Counted from the stretch's first letter, positions 15,299 to 25,440 are shown. The stretch: 64,000 nucleotides of DNA from Desnuesiella massiliensis (GCF_001403615.1 NZ_LN879457.1:1240001-1304000); one strand, 5' to 3'. Notes: a model not told the origin generated them from the letters alone. A program made the numbers and translations.

Positions 15299-17014
15299 AT
15301 GTGGAAATTAATCTATTCATTATTACCAGTATTATTTTTAAATTTCAATGTTAAAAAATCTAGTAAAGGCATGCAAATCTTTAGATATATCGTAGGTTTT
15401 ATTTATACTTTTATTGTATTTTACTTCATTAATATGGATAAAAGTTTTTCAGCCATAATTGCTAATTTAAAATTTATTGCTTTATTTCAAATTCTCTTTG
15501 GAGCTATAGAAGCTGCTAGTAATAAAGAGAATAAGAGTAGTAAATTAAGTTTTCTTGTGTATTTTGTGGTATTTCTAATTAGTATATTCTATAGCTCTAT
15601 GCCCTATAGCTATGGTGGAGCTAAAAATCTGGCTTCTATGGTAGGGGCCAAAGAAAGTGAAAGTCAGTCACCTAAAATAAATACTGAAAATATTATCATA
15701 GTACCTCCGGAAACTGCTTATTATCAAATGCAAACCTTAATAGGTTCATTACCTAATCCAAGCTTATATAAAATTGGAGAGATAAGCTTAACTAAAACAG
15801 ATAAAGGAGCTTATTATGTAGCTACTATAGAAATTGAAGGAGCTATAAAGGCTTTGTTAAATAGAGAACTACCTGGAGTGGCCTATGTTTCAGCAGAAAA
15901 AGTTGAGGATGCGAAGCTTATAAATGTTTCTTTCAAGCATGGAGACTCTTTATTGTTTAATAACAATATCTATAGAAAATTAAGAGATTATGCACCTAAC
16001 TCTGTATTGCTAAATGCAAATATTGAATTAGATGATAATTTAAATCCTTATTTTGTAGGATCTTACGGCCATTATAAATATGGAAGAGCTGGTATTGTGG
16101 CAGATGGCGTTTTATTATATGAAGTTAAAACTGGAGAGGTTAAGAACTATAAAAAGGAAGAGACTCCTAAGTGGGTAGATCAGATTTATACTTCAGATAT
16201 GGCTGAAAAGTATAATAACTATTTTGGAAGATTACAAAAGGGTTTTATTAATTCCATAATAGGTCAAAAAGGAGTTCATATACCTACGGCTTGGGGATCA
16301 GGAATTGATTTAAAAGGCTTTGAAATTGAATCAAAGCAAGTAGTACCTGTAGTGGGAAGCAATGGGGAGTTTTATTTCTTTACTGATCATACAAATACCT
16401 CAGGCACTTCCACTACTATGACGGGGTATACCTTAACGAATACAAGAACTGGAGAAATGATTTATTACAAAACCCCAGGGCTTCTAAATGGACAGGGAGC
16501 TATGAATGCCGTTGATAAATTGCTGGGAGCAGATAAAGCTAATTGGACTACAACCCAACCTATTTTATATAATATCTTTAATGTGGATACATGGATAGTG
16601 CCAGTCATTAATAAAACTGATGGTTCCTTTGTTAAATTAGGATTGGTTACTGCTCAAAGCAAGTTTTCTATATTATCAGATAGTAAGGTAGATTTACTCG
16701 AGCAATTTAAAAAGGCTTTAGCCGACGGTAGAATAAATCAAGGCACAGATGTAAAAGTTGATAATGCTGCTAAGCTTAAAGAATCAGAGATAAGCGGTAA
16801 AATACTAAGGATAAATCAAATAACTGAAAATGGCCAATCTGTATTCTATATAAAGTTAGATAATGAAAAAGATAAGATCTTTATGATAAATAAAAATGTA
16901 AATGCAGAGGTGGTCTTAGCTAAAGAAGGAGATACTATTAATATAAAATATATAAATATGGAAGGACAGAAAATTCAATCTATCACAGGTTTTAATATTA
17001 ACTTTATACAATAA
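15299..17014 (+). CDS. Large membrane-anchored protein of unknown function (571 aa)
   Basis: The N-terminus contains four hydrophobic segments (about residues 3-16, 28-44, 52-70 and 80-98) followed by a soluble domain of about 460 residues with alternating beta-strand patterns. It contains a GSGIDLKGFEIESKQVVPVV segment and a C-terminal OB-like stretch (EISGKILRINQITENGQSVFYI). The ATG at 15299 follows AAAGGGGGA. It has its own promoter and terminator. I do not recognise the family. The C-terminal strand pattern and the membrane anchor suggest an envelope-associated role, but this is speculation. Confidence 0.75.
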   Translation: MWKLIYSLLPVLFLNFNVKKSSKGMQIFRYIVGFIYTFIVFYFINMDKSFSAIIANLKFIALFQILFGAIEAASNKENKSSKLSFLVYFVVFLISIFYSSMPYSYGGAKNLASMVGAKESESQSPKINTENIIIVPPETAYYQMQTLIGSLPNPSLYKIGEISLTKTDKGAYYVATIEIEGAIKALLNRELPGVAYVSAEKVEDAKLINVSFKHGDSLLFNNNIYRKLRDYAPNSVLLNANIELDDNLNPYFVGSYGHYKYGRAGIVADGVLLYEVKTGEVKNYKKEETPKWVDQIYTSDMAEKYNNYFGRLQKGFINSIIGQKGVHIPTAWGSGIDLKGFEIESKQVVPVVGSNGEFYFFTDHTNTSGTSTTMTGYTLTNTRTGEMIYYKTPGLLNGQGAMNAVDKLLGADKANWTTTQPILYNIFNVDTWIVPVINKTDGSFVKLGLVTAQSKFSILSDSKVDLLEQFKKALADGRINQGTDVKVDNAAKLKESEISGKILRINQITENGQSVFYIKLDNEKDKIFMINKNVNAEVVLAKEGDTINIKYINMEGQKIQSITGFNINFIQ

Positions 17015-17030
17015 TAATTAAAAAGTTGTT

Positions 17031-17070
17031 AAGAGCTAGCTTATTGAGGGAATACAGCTAGCTCTTTTTT
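17031..17070 (+). terminator. Intrinsic terminator
   Basis: AAGAGCTAGCT/AGCTAGCTCTT, an 11-bp perfect stem (17031-17041 with 17056-17066), then TTTT. Confidence 0.88.
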
Positions 17071-17187
17071 ATTAGAAGTTTAAATACACTGCAAAAAAGT
17101 AAGAAGGTTTAAGAATATTGAAAACATTTTCTGCAGCTGATAATATTAATATATAATCAATTTAATTTGAAATAATTGGAGGTCAGC

Positions 17188-18789
17188 ATGTATAAGTTAA
17201 TTCTTGTGGATGATGAGGAAGAAGTAAGAAGAGGTGTCTTAAAGAAAATTGAGTGGAATAAATATGGTTTTGAAATAGTTGGAGAGGCCGAAAATGGAAG
17301 AGAAGCTCTTGACATAGCCGAAAAGGTAACCCCTGACGTGGTGGTAACAGATATAAAGATGCCTTTTATGGACGGAATAAGACTTGCGGAAGAGCTAAAA
17401 GAAAGATTTCCCACTACAAAGACTATAATACTTACTGGCTTTGACGAATTTGAATATGCTCATAAGGCTATTAAACTTAATGTAGTTGAATACGTGCTTA
17501 AACCTATATCTTCAAAAGAATTCATAGAGGTTCTTATTAAGACTAAAGAAAGATTAGATAATGATATAGAACAAAAGAAAAACATGGAAATTTTAAGAGA
17601 ACACTACACTAAGAGTCTTCCTATACTAAAGGAAAAATTTTTATCTTCTTTAGTAGGAGGCAGACTTAAAAAAGATGAAATTGAGGAAAAGTCAAAAAAT
17701 TACAATATAGACCTTCATGGAGATAATTTTGTAGTTTCTATTGTGAATATTGACTATGGCTCACAGATCATGGATTATGAAGAAAAAGATTTAGCTGCTT
17801 TCTCTGTGTTAAATATAATAAATGAGGTAGTGGATAATTACAATCTAGGTATAGTATTCATTGATAATGGTAAGATAGTATTAATTACTGTATGTAAAAA
17901 TCTAGAAAGAAATGCTGCTATAGGTGTCACTATTAGAGCTCTAGAAGAGATTCATTACAGTATAAAAAAATATTTGAAACTAGCTATAACCATAGGTGTA
18001 GGTACATTTTTCAGCCATATTACTGCCATAGGTTCTTCATACCAAAATGCATTAGCTGCTTTAGATTACAGAATGGTCATGGGAGAAAATAAGATAATAT
18101 GGATTGAGGATGTTGAACCTCAAGGTAAGAATAGGGTAGTTTTTGATGAGGTTAAAGAGCGCGATTTAACCAGTTCTTTAAAATTAGGAAATGAAGATAA
18201 TTTATGCGTAACCATAGATAATTTATTTAAGGAGATAATTGAAGCAAGAGCATCCTTAAAAGATTATCAAATATACCTTATGGAGATTGTAACTACTATA
18301 TTAAAGGTGGCCCAGAACTTCCGTGTTAATACAGAAGAAATTTTAGGTCATAACTATAATATTTTTACTGAATTGTACAAGTTTAATAATTTAAAGGAAG
18401 TAAGAGAGTGGATAAAGAATATTGCCTTAAAGATAATGAAGTCTATAGCTCAAGGCAGAAAAGATAGTTGTAAATTAATTGTAGAGGGTGCAAAAGAATA
18501 TATAGCTGAACATTTTTCTGACAGCAATGTTTCTATTAATAAATTGTGTGCTCATTTACACATAAGCCCTGCTTATTTTAGCTCTATATTTAAAAAAGAG
18601 ACAAAAATGACTTTTGTAAACTATTTAACTCAAGTAAGGATGGATGCTGCAAAGGTAATATTAAAAACTACAAATCTAAAGTCTTTTGAAGTAGCTGAAA
18701 AAGTAGGTTATTCTGAACCTAATTATTTTAGCTATTGCTTTAAAAAATATTTTGGTATTTCCCCATCAGAATTTAGAAATAGTAATTAG
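17188..18789 (+). CDS. YesN-type response regulator with AraC output domain
   Basis: A 533-residue regulator: receiver domain at residues 1-120 (LVDDEEEVRRG acidic pocket, phospho-acceptor Asp55 in VVTDIKMPFMDG, Lys in YVLKPIS), a central helical/YesN-specific region, and an AraC DNA-binding domain at about 430-533 (INKLCAHLHISPAYFSSIFKKE and FEVAEKVGYSEPNYFSYCFKKY). Start ATG 17188 follows TTGGAGGTCAGC. With the histidine kinase 23 bases downstream and the binding lipoprotein after it, it should control the mgl transporter genes, as similar systems do in clostridia and bacilli. Confidence 0.93.
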   Translation: MYKLILVDDEEEVRRGVLKKIEWNKYGFEIVGEAENGREALDIAEKVTPDVVVTDIKMPFMDGIRLAEELKERFPTTKTIILTGFDEFEYAHKAIKLNVVEYVLKPISSKEFIEVLIKTKERLDNDIEQKKNMEILREHYTKSLPILKEKFLSSLVGGRLKKDEIEEKSKNYNIDLHGDNFVVSIVNIDYGSQIMDYEEKDLAAFSVLNIINEVVDNYNLGIVFIDNGKIVLITVCKNLERNAAIGVTIRALEEIHYSIKKYLKLAITIGVGTFFSHITAIGSSYQNALAALDYRMVMGENKIIWIEDVEPQGKNRVVFDEVKERDLTSSLKLGNEDNLCVTIDNLFKEIIEARASLKDYQIYLMEIVTTILKVAQNFRVNTEEILGHNYNIFTELYKFNNLKEVREWIKNIALKIMKSIAQGRKDSCKLIVEGAKEYIAEHFSDSNVSINKLCAHLHISPAYFSSIFKKETKMTFVNYLTQVRMDAAKVILKTTNLKSFEVAEKVGYSEPNYFSYCFKKYFGISPSEFRNSN

Positions 18790-18812
18790 TACTGTATTTT
18801 GGAGATGATGAA

Positions 18813-20546
18813 TTGAAGTATGTTAGATTTAAAAGTATACAATTTATTCTCACGGTTACAATTACAATCATAACTACAGTAGCTATGCTTTCCGTAGGAC
18901 TGTCTTTTTTTAAAAAATTTTCAAGATCTACAGAAATAAATGCATCTATGAGTACTCAACAAATAATTCAACAGGTAAATATGAATTTGGAGTACTATTT
19001 AGGAAGTATGATAGAAATATCTAATATCTTAGGTAACGGAATACACAATAATTCTGCTTTGCCCAATGATGATCTCCAAAAACAGATGAATATTATACTG
19101 CATTCTAGAAAAGATATAGTTTCTTTAGCTGTTTTTACTGCAAAAGGAGAGTATGTTATTGGGGAAGATTCTGAAAAGCTTAAGGGAGATTTAGAAATTT
19201 CTGAGCAAGATTGGTTTAAGAAAGCTGTAACATATCCTTATGTAAGTCATTTTTCTTCACCCCATGTTCAAAACCTTTTTGAAGGAAAGCACAATTGGGT
19301 AGTTTCTTTAAGCAAAGGTATTTCATTTGAAATAAATGGAGAAAAGGTTATGGGGGTTCTATTGGTGGATATGAATTTTAAATCCATAGATGAATTGTGT
19401 AAAAACGTGAGTTTGGGTAAGAGAGGATATATTTATATTGTAAGTAATAAAGGTACAATCATCTACCATCCTCAACAGCAGCTTATAAATATGGGGTTGA
19501 AAAGTGAAGATACTGAAGATGTGTTGATTTATTCCAATGGAAGCTTAATCCAGAGGGTTGATGGAGAAAATAGGAGCATAATTATTAATACAGTAAACTA
19601 TACAGGGTGGAAAATAGTTGGAGTATCCTATATGGATGAGATATCTGCAGCTATTAAGGATATAGGAAGCTTTGTTAGTTGGAGCTTTGCCTTCGGTATT
19701 ATGTTTTTTTTAATTATAAGCACTCTAGTTTCCGCTAAAATTTCAAAGCCTATCATTCAGTTAGAGCAATCCATGAAGCTAGTGGAAGAGGGTAATTTTG
19801 ACATAAATATAGATGTTCAAGGAGAAGCAGAGGTAGTTCAACTTTCAAAAACCTTTAATATGATGGTAGCAAAGATAAGATATCTTATGAATCAAATCTT
19901 ATTAGAGCAAGAGGCCAAAAGAAAGAGTGAATTAGATGCTTTACAGTCTCAAATAAATCCTCATTTCCTGTATAATACGCTTGATTCTATCGTTTGGATG
20001 GCTGAGAATGAAAAAAGTGAAGATGTTATAACCATGGTTACTGCCCTAGCTAGGTTATTTAGAATTAGCATCAGTAAAGGTAAGAATATTATAGGAGTTC
20101 AGCAAGAGATAGAACATGCAAGAAATTATCTTATAATTCAGAAGACTAGATATAAGAATAAATTTGAGTTTAATATAAACATGGATCCTAAAGTGGCACA
20201 TTATAGAACTCTTAAGCTAATACTCCAGCCAATAATCGAAAATGCCATCTATCACGGCATTGAATATATGGTAGATGAAGGCGTTATAAGTATATCTGTA
20301 GAGGTTGAGGAAGAAAAGCTCTTATTTAAAATTACTGACAATGGTCTCGGAATGACTAAAGAGGTAGTAAATAATTTATTATCTAAGGAGCTAAAAAGCA
20401 GCAAGGGTTCGGGTGTAGGGGTAAAGAATGTACATGAGAGAATACAGTTATGTTTTGGTAAAGAATACGGTTTAGAAATTGAAAGTGAAATAGAGATGGG
20501 AACTACTGTTAAGCTATGGTTGCCACTTATTGAAGATATTAACTAG
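18813..20546 (+). CDS. YesM-type sensor histidine kinase
   Basis: A 577-residue kinase. TM1 is at about 9-31, then an extracellular double-Cache-like sensor (about 40-280), TM2 at about 288-308, HAMP (SKPIIQLEQSMKLVEEGNFD) and a LytS/YesM-type kinase core. The phospho-acceptor His384 lies in QINPHFLYNTLDSIVW, and the ATPase has DNGLGMT and GSGVGVKNVHERI. The start is TTG 18813 behind GGAGATGATGAA. It phosphorylates the YesN-like regulator encoded just upstream. The extracellular sensor may read sugar directly or through the binding lipoprotein encoded next. Confidence 0.93.
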   Translation: MKYVRFKSIQFILTVTITIITTVAMLSVGLSFFKKFSRSTEINASMSTQQIIQQVNMNLEYYLGSMIEISNILGNGIHNNSALPNDDLQKQMNIILHSRKDIVSLAVFTAKGEYVIGEDSEKLKGDLEISEQDWFKKAVTYPYVSHFSSPHVQNLFEGKHNWVVSLSKGISFEINGEKVMGVLLVDMNFKSIDELCKNVSLGKRGYIYIVSNKGTIIYHPQQQLINMGLKSEDTEDVLIYSNGSLIQRVDGENRSIIINTVNYTGWKIVGVSYMDEISAAIKDIGSFVSWSFAFGIMFFLIISTLVSAKISKPIIQLEQSMKLVEEGNFDINIDVQGEAEVVQLSKTFNMMVAKIRYLMNQILLEQEAKRKSELDALQSQINPHFLYNTLDSIVWMAENEKSEDVITMVTALARLFRISISKGKNIIGVQQEIEHARNYLIIQKTRYKNKFEFNINMDPKVAHYRTLKLILQPIIENAIYHGIEYMVDEGVISISVEVEEEKLLFKITDNGLGMTKEVVNNLLSKELKSSKGSGVGVKNVHERIQLCFGKEYGLEIESEIEMGTTVKLWLPLIEDIN

Positions 20547-20557
20547 GAGGCGTAAAG

Positions 20558-21520
20558 ATGAAAAAGATTATTGTTTTTATTATTTTATTTAGTTCTTTAT
20601 TTACAGCCTCCTGTTCCTCTAATTCCAAAAGTGATTACGTCAATAAAGGCAACATAGTGTTCATTTCTAGAATGAAAAATAGTGAGTATTGGAATGTAGT
20701 TAAAATGGGGGCTACAGCTGCAGCTTCAGAATTTAATGCTAACATAGAGCTACTAGCCACAGATTATGGAGATGATGTGGATGGACAGATTCGATTGATA
20801 GAGGAAGCTCTTAATAAAAAGGCTGATGCCATAATAATTGCTCCTAATGATTACAATAAATTGGTTAAGGTCTTAGATAAAGTTAATAGTAAAAAAATAC
20901 CTATAATAGTAATTGATTCTGAAGTTAATACTGATAAAATAAATGGATTTGTTGGAACAAATAATTATGAGGCAGGGAAGGCGGCTGGAGAAAAGATAGT
21001 AGAACTTTGCGGAGAAAATAGCAATATAGGTATTTTATCATTGATACAAGGAGCTGGTAATAATGAGAAGAGAGAAAAAGGTCTAACTGATGTCTTAGCT
21101 TCTCATCCTAAAATAAACATTATGGCAAAAGAGGAGTCATTATCAGATCCAACTTTAGCTACCATTCTTACAAGACGACTCATAGAACGAAATCCAGATT
21201 TAAATGGTATTGTGGCCATGAATGATGTTCTATCAGAGGGGGCGGCAGAGGTAATTCACGAAATGAAACTAGAGGATAAAATAAAGCTAGTTACTTTTGA
21301 TAGCACCACTAAAGAAATCGGTATGTTAGAAAAAGGTGTCATTAAAGCAACTATAGTGCAGAATCCTTTTAGCATGGGATATTTAGGAGTTAAAAATGCA
21401 GTAAAGGTTATAAAAGGAGAGAGTATACAAAAAAACATAGACACTGGAATTACTGTTATAGATAAAAAGAATATGTTTGATTCAAAGAATCAAAAGCTTT
21501 TATTTCCTTTTGCTAAATAA
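20558..21520 (+). CDS. Sugar-binding lipoprotein partner of the YesM/YesN system
   Basis: A 320-residue RbsB/YtfQ-type periplasmic-binding fold with a lipoprotein signal: hydrophobic leader IVFIILFSSLFTASC with cleavage before the Cys at about residue 19. Domain signatures: ALNKKADAIIIAPND, VIDSEVNTDKINGFVGTNNYEAG and NGIVAMNDVLSEGAAEVI. It begins 12 bases after the kinase with AGGAGGCG as RBS. As it is encoded with the sensor rather than with a permease, it most likely presents a sugar to the kinase (a three-component system). It could also supply the MglAC permease. Confidence 0.88.
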   Translation: MKKIIVFIILFSSLFTASCSSNSKSDYVNKGNIVFISRMKNSEYWNVVKMGATAAASEFNANIELLATDYGDDVDGQIRLIEEALNKKADAIIIAPNDYNKLVKVLDKVNSKKIPIIVIDSEVNTDKINGFVGTNNYEAGKAAGEKIVELCGENSNIGILSLIQGAGNNEKREKGLTDVLASHPKINIMAKEESLSDPTLATILTRRLIERNPDLNGIVAMNDVLSEGAAEVIHEMKLEDKIKLVTFDSTTKEIGMLEKGVIKATIVQNPFSMGYLGVKNAVKVIKGESIQKNIDTGITVIDKKNMFDSKNQKLLFPFAK

Positions 21521-21530
21521 AAGCTGTTAT

Positions 21531-21578
21531 TATAGGGAAGTTCACGTATTGCATGAATTTCCCTATATTTATATTTTC
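21531..21578 (+). terminator. Intrinsic terminator
   Basis: TATAGGGAAGTTCA (21531-21544) pairs with TGAATTTCCCTATA (21554-21567; one G/T position), followed by T-rich sequence. It separates the regulatory trio from the mgl operon. Confidence 0.8.
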
Positions 21579-21682
21579 GGTATTTAATAATATATATATT
21601 AATGCAAAAACTCAGTAGGATTTTTATATAAAATCATAGTTTTTTGTATTAAGAGTAGTTAGGTTTGATGGTAATATTAAAT

Positions 21683-21701
21683 CAACGTTAGGAAAACGTT
21701 G
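21683..21701 (+). promoter_or_regulatory. Palindromic operator upstream of mglB (GalR/LacI or cre-like)
   Basis: CAACGTT (21683-21689), five-base spacer, AACGTTG (21695-21701), a perfect 7-bp inverted repeat 30 bases before the mglB start. The right half overlaps a near match to the CcpA site (GGAAAACGTTGACA). A LacI/GalR-family protein or CcpA could act here; the YesN-type regulator more usually binds direct repeats. Confidence 0.5.
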
Positions 21702-21730
21702 ACAAATATATTTCAAGGGGGATTAAGGTG

Positions 21731-22777
21731 ATGATAAGAAAAAAATTATTAGTTATTCCTATTATTGCATCTTTATTAGTTGGAGTATTGGCAGGGTGTA
21801 GCAGTACAACAAAGAAAACCGAAGAAGGAGATTCTCTTCCTAAAATCGGTACTACTATTTATAAATATGATGACAATTTTATGTCTTTCGTACGTAGAGC
21901 CATTGAAACTAATGCAAATGGAAAAGCAACAGTTTTAATGAATGATTCACAAAATGACCAGGCAAAGCAATTAGAGCAAGTAGATACCATGATTTCAAAA
22001 GGAGTTAAATCTCTTGCAATCAACCTAGTGGACCCAAAGGCTGCTCAAAGTGTTATAGACAAAGCCAAGAAGAAGAATTTACCAGTGATATTCTTTAATA
22101 AAGAACCAGATGCTGCCGTTTTAAAGGGCTATGAAAAATCATGGTATGTTGGCACTGAATCAAAAGAATCCGGTATACTCCAAGGAAAGCTAGTGGTAGA
22201 TAGTTGGAACAAGAATAAGGACAAATGGGATAAAAATAAAGATGGAAAAATCCAATATGTGTTACTAAAAGGTGAACCTGGGCATCCTGATGCAGAAGCA
22301 CGTACTAAGTATGTAATAGAAGAAATTAAAAACGCAGGCATTCAAGTTGAAGAATTGGCTATGGATACAGCAATGTGGGATTCAGCAAAAGCTACAGACA
22401 AGATGGATGCTTGGATATCAAAGTTTAATGAAAAAATTGAGTTTGTAATAGCTAATAATGATGGAATGGCTTTAGGTGCTCTTGCATCTTTAGAGAAAGC
22501 TGGATATTTTAAAGGGGACAAATTTATGCCAATAGTTGGTGTTGATGCCATCCCAGATATGTTAACAAAGATTAAGGAAGGTAAAGTAGTTGGAACAGTT
22601 CTTAATGACGCTAAAAATCAAGGTAAGGCTACTTTTGATCTTGCATTAAATGCAGCTACAGGAAAAGATGTGTTATCAGGTACTAATTGGAAATTAGATG
22701 GGTCAAAAGCGGTTCGTGTTCCTTACATCGCCATCACTAAAGATAATTTAAGCATAGCAGAAGAAGCATATAAATAA
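21731..22777 (+). CDS. mglB: Galactose/glucose-binding lipoprotein MglB
   Basis: The substrate-binding component of the mgl ABC importer, 348 residues. Lipoprotein signal: LLVIPIIASLLVGVLAGC, lipidated Cys at about 23. The MglB-specific calcium loop is visible (DKNKDGKIQYVLLKG, about residues 165-180). The hinge and ligand residues typical of the family (NDSQNDQ, FFNKEP, EARTKYV, NNDGMALG, VGVDAIPD) are all present. Start ATG 21731, with AAGGGGG about nine bases upstream; GTG 21728 is adjacent. It is the first gene of mglBAC, behind a palindromic operator. Confidence 0.95.
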   Translation: MIRKKLLVIPIIASLLVGVLAGCSSTTKKTEEGDSLPKIGTTIYKYDDNFMSFVRRAIETNANGKATVLMNDSQNDQAKQLEQVDTMISKGVKSLAINLVDPKAAQSVIDKAKKKNLPVIFFNKEPDAAVLKGYEKSWYVGTESKESGILQGKLVVDSWNKNKDKWDKNKDGKIQYVLLKGEPGHPDAEARTKYVIEEIKNAGIQVEELAMDTAMWDSAKATDKMDAWISKFNEKIEFVIANNDGMALGALASLEKAGYFKGDKFMPIVGVDAIPDMLTKIKEGKVVGTVLNDAKNQGKATFDLALNAATGKDVLSGTNWKLDGSKAVRVPYIAITKDNLSIAEEAYK

Positions 22778-22784
22778 AAATTAT

Positions 22785-22816
22785 ATATGAGACACACGTA
22801 AAAGTGCGTCTCATAT
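22785..22816 (+). promoter_or_regulatory. Intercistronic stem-loop mglB-mglA
   Basis: ATATGAGAC (22785-22793) pairs with GTCTCATAT (22808-22816); no proper T-tract follows. A hairpin here probably protects or partly terminates the mRNA, so that the binding protein is made in excess over the membrane components. Confidence 0.6.
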
Positions 22817-22850
22817 TCTTATACAAAACACTACTATGGAGGTGTAAGCC

Positions 22851-24374
22851 GTGAACAATGCAAGGGCAGCAGAAGACAAGCAAAAATATGTTCTTGAAAT
22901 GATTAATATTTCGAAGGAGTTTCCAGGAGTAAAAGCATTGTCGGAAGTAACATTAAAAGTGAGACCAGGTACTGTACATGCCTTGATGGGGGAAAATGGT
23001 GCAGGAAAATCTACTTTAATGAAATGTTTATTTGGAATTTATCATTTAGATGAAGGTGAAATTATTTTAAGTGGTGAAAAAGTTCAATTCATGAATTCTA
23101 AACAAGCGCTAGATAATGGAGTGTCCATGGTTCACCAGGAGTTAAACCAAGTAAGACAGAGAAATGTTATAGACAATATATGGCTAGGTCGTTATCCTAA
23201 AAAGGTTTTATTTATTGATGAAAAAAAGATGTATGAAGATACAAAACAGATATTTAAGGATCTTGATATAAACTTAGATCCTAGACAAAAGGTGAATACC
23301 CTTTCTGTATCACAAATGCAGATGGTTGAAATTGCAAAGGCTGTTTCCTATGATTCTAAAATAATCGTAATGGATGAACCAACTTCTTCTTTAACGGAAA
23401 AAGAGGTAGAGCATCTTTTTAGGATCATAGAAAAATTGAAAAAGAAAAATGTAAGCATAATATATATTTCACATAAGATGGAGGAAATTCTTAAGATATC
23501 TGATGATGTAACCATCATGAGAGATGGGCAATGGATTGCTACAAAAAATGCAAAGGAGCTCACTACAGAATCCATTATAAGCATGATGGTGGGCAGGGAT
23601 TTATCAAATAGATTTCCGCAAAAAACTAAAAAGCCAGGTGACATTATATTAGAAGTAATGGACTTAACTGCAGAAAACCAACCTTCAATTAATGAAGTAA
23701 CCTTTGATTTAAGAGCTGGAGAAATACTTGGTGTTGCAGGACTTATGGGTTCTAAGAGAACAGATATTTTAGAGGGGTTATTTGGTATTAGGAAGCTTCA
23801 AAAGGGAAGGATAGTTCTTCATGGTAAGGAAATAAAGAATAGAACACCACATATGGCTATGGAAAATGGTTTTGCCATGGTTACAGAAGAAAGGCGTATT
23901 ACGGGGATCTTCGAAAGACTTCCAGTAAGTTTTAATTCGGTAATTGCTAATATAGATAATTATACAGTAGGCTTAGGGATACTATCCTCAAAAAATATTG
24001 AAAAAGATACCCAATGGGTAATTGATTCCATGAGAGTAAAAACTCCTAGTCAAAAAACTCAGATAGGAAACTTATCTGGAGGAAATCAGCAAAAGGTTAT
24101 AATTGGGCGCTGGTTATTAACTAAACCGGAAATATTAATGCTGGATGAACCTACTAGAGGTATAGATGTTGGAGCAAAATTTGAGATTTATCAGTTAATG
24201 AACCAATTAGCCTGTGAGGGGAAAGGGATAATAATGGTTTCCTCAGAAATGCCTGAATTATTAGGTGTAACGGATAGAATCTTAATTATGAGTAATGGAA
24301 GAGTTGCAGGTATAGTGGATACTAAGACTACCACTCAGGAAGAAATAATGCGTTTATCTGCATTATATTTATAG
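22851..24374 (+). CDS. mglA: Galactose/methyl-galactoside ABC transporter ATP-binding protein MglA
   Basis: A 507-residue fused double ATPase. ABC1 has Walker A GENGAGKST, signature LSVSQMQMVEIAKAVS and Walker B IIVMDEPTSSLT. ABC2 has a degenerate Walker A (GLMGSKRTDI), signature LSGGNQQKVIIGRWL and LMLDEPTRGIDVG. The degenerate second P-loop is normal for the Mgl/Rbs/Xyl class. The start is GTG 22851 behind GGAGGTGTAAGCC. It energises the MglC permease encoded 16 bases downstream. Confidence 0.95.
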   Translation: MNNARAAEDKQKYVLEMINISKEFPGVKALSEVTLKVRPGTVHALMGENGAGKSTLMKCLFGIYHLDEGEIILSGEKVQFMNSKQALDNGVSMVHQELNQVRQRNVIDNIWLGRYPKKVLFIDEKKMYEDTKQIFKDLDINLDPRQKVNTLSVSQMQMVEIAKAVSYDSKIIVMDEPTSSLTEKEVEHLFRIIEKLKKKNVSIIYISHKMEEILKISDDVTIMRDGQWIATKNAKELTTESIISMMVGRDLSNRFPQKTKKPGDIILEVMDLTAENQPSINEVTFDLRAGEILGVAGLMGSKRTDILEGLFGIRKLQKGRIVLHGKEIKNRTPHMAMENGFAMVTEERRITGIFERLPVSFNSVIANIDNYTVGLGILSSKNIEKDTQWVIDSMRVKTPSQKTQIGNLSGGNQQKVIIGRWLLTKPEILMLDEPTRGIDVGAKFEIYQLMNQLACEGKGIIMVSSEMPELLGVTDRILIMSNGRVAGIVDTKTTTQEEIMRLSALYL

Positions 24375-24390
24375 CATAGGGGGTATCATC

Positions 24391-25419
24391 ATGGAAAATC
24401 CAAAAAAATTTTTAGATAGTAAATTAAGAAAAGATTGGCTTATGAATAATGCCATATATGTGGTGCTTGTAACATTATTTATAATTATAATTGCCATTGA
24501 GCCAGAATTTTTATCAATAGATAATTTTAGTAATATTTTAACGCAATCATCCACACGTATTATAATTGCTTTAGGGGTAGGAGCCATCCTTATAACCCAA
24601 GGTACAGATTTATCCGCAGGACGTACTGTAGGTTTAGCAGCTGTTTTATCTGCTTCATTATTACAAGCTACAGACTACGCTTATAGAATGTATCCTGATC
24701 TACAAAAATTGCCTGTACTTGTACCTATCCTAATTGCCATGGTAGTGTGTGCTTTAATAGGTCTTCTAAATGGATTTATTGTGTCCGTGCTTAAGGTGCC
24801 ACCTTTTATTGCCACCTTAGGTATGATGATTATCGTTTATGGACTTAATTCAATATATTATGATAGGCCTCCTTATGGAGCACAGCCTATAGGTGGATTG
24901 GATCCTGATTTTTCTAAGTTTGTAACGGGAAGTTTTCAAAAAGGCGCTTTTGAGTTACCTTATTTAATAATTTATGCTTTCATCGTCACAGCAATTATAT
25001 GGGTATTATGGAATAAAACTCGCTTTGGTAAAAATATGTATGCTATTGGTGGAAATCCAGAAGCAGCTTCGGTTTCGGGAGTCAATGTTACTAAATATAT
25101 AATATTAATATACATGCTGGCAGGAGCGCTTTATGGATTTGCAGGGACTCTAGAGGCTGGTCGTGTGGGCAGTGCCACCAATAATACTGGAAATATGTAT
25201 GAATTAGATGCAATAGCAGCTTGTGTTGTTGGTGGAGTTTCTTTATCTGGTGGTGTTGGAACAGTGCCAGGTATCATCACAGGAGTTTTGATATTCCAAG
25301 TTATAAACTATGGACTTGCGTTCATAGGGCTTAACCCTTATCTACAATATATAGTTAAAGGATTAATCATAATAGGTGCTGTAGCTATTGATATTAGAAA
25401 GTATATAAGGAAAAAGTAA
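24391..25419 (+). CDS. mglC: Galactose/methyl-galactoside ABC transporter permease MglC
   Basis: A 342-residue permease of the BPD_transp_2 type with 8-10 hydrophobic segments. Family segments include LGVGAILITQGTDLSAGRTVGLAAV near residue 60-85, VPPFIATLGMMIIVYGLNSIYY, and the C-terminal CVVGGVSLSGGVGTVPG loop that contacts the ATPase. ATG 24391 follows AGGGGGTATCATC. It is the last gene of mglBAC and is followed by a terminator. Confidence 0.95.
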   Translation: MENPKKFLDSKLRKDWLMNNAIYVVLVTLFIIIIAIEPEFLSIDNFSNILTQSSTRIIIALGVGAILITQGTDLSAGRTVGLAAVLSASLLQATDYAYRMYPDLQKLPVLVPILIAMVVCALIGLLNGFIVSVLKVPPFIATLGMMIIVYGLNSIYYDRPPYGAQPIGGLDPDFSKFVTGSFQKGAFELPYLIIYAFIVTAIIWVLWNKTRFGKNMYAIGGNPEAASVSGVNVTKYIILIYMLAGALYGFAGTLEAGRVGSATNNTGNMYELDAIAACVVGGVSLSGGVGTVPGIITGVLIFQVINYGLAFIGLNPYLQYIVKGLIIIGAVAIDIRKYIRKK

Positions 25420-25440
25420 AAAAGTATGACAATTAGATTG

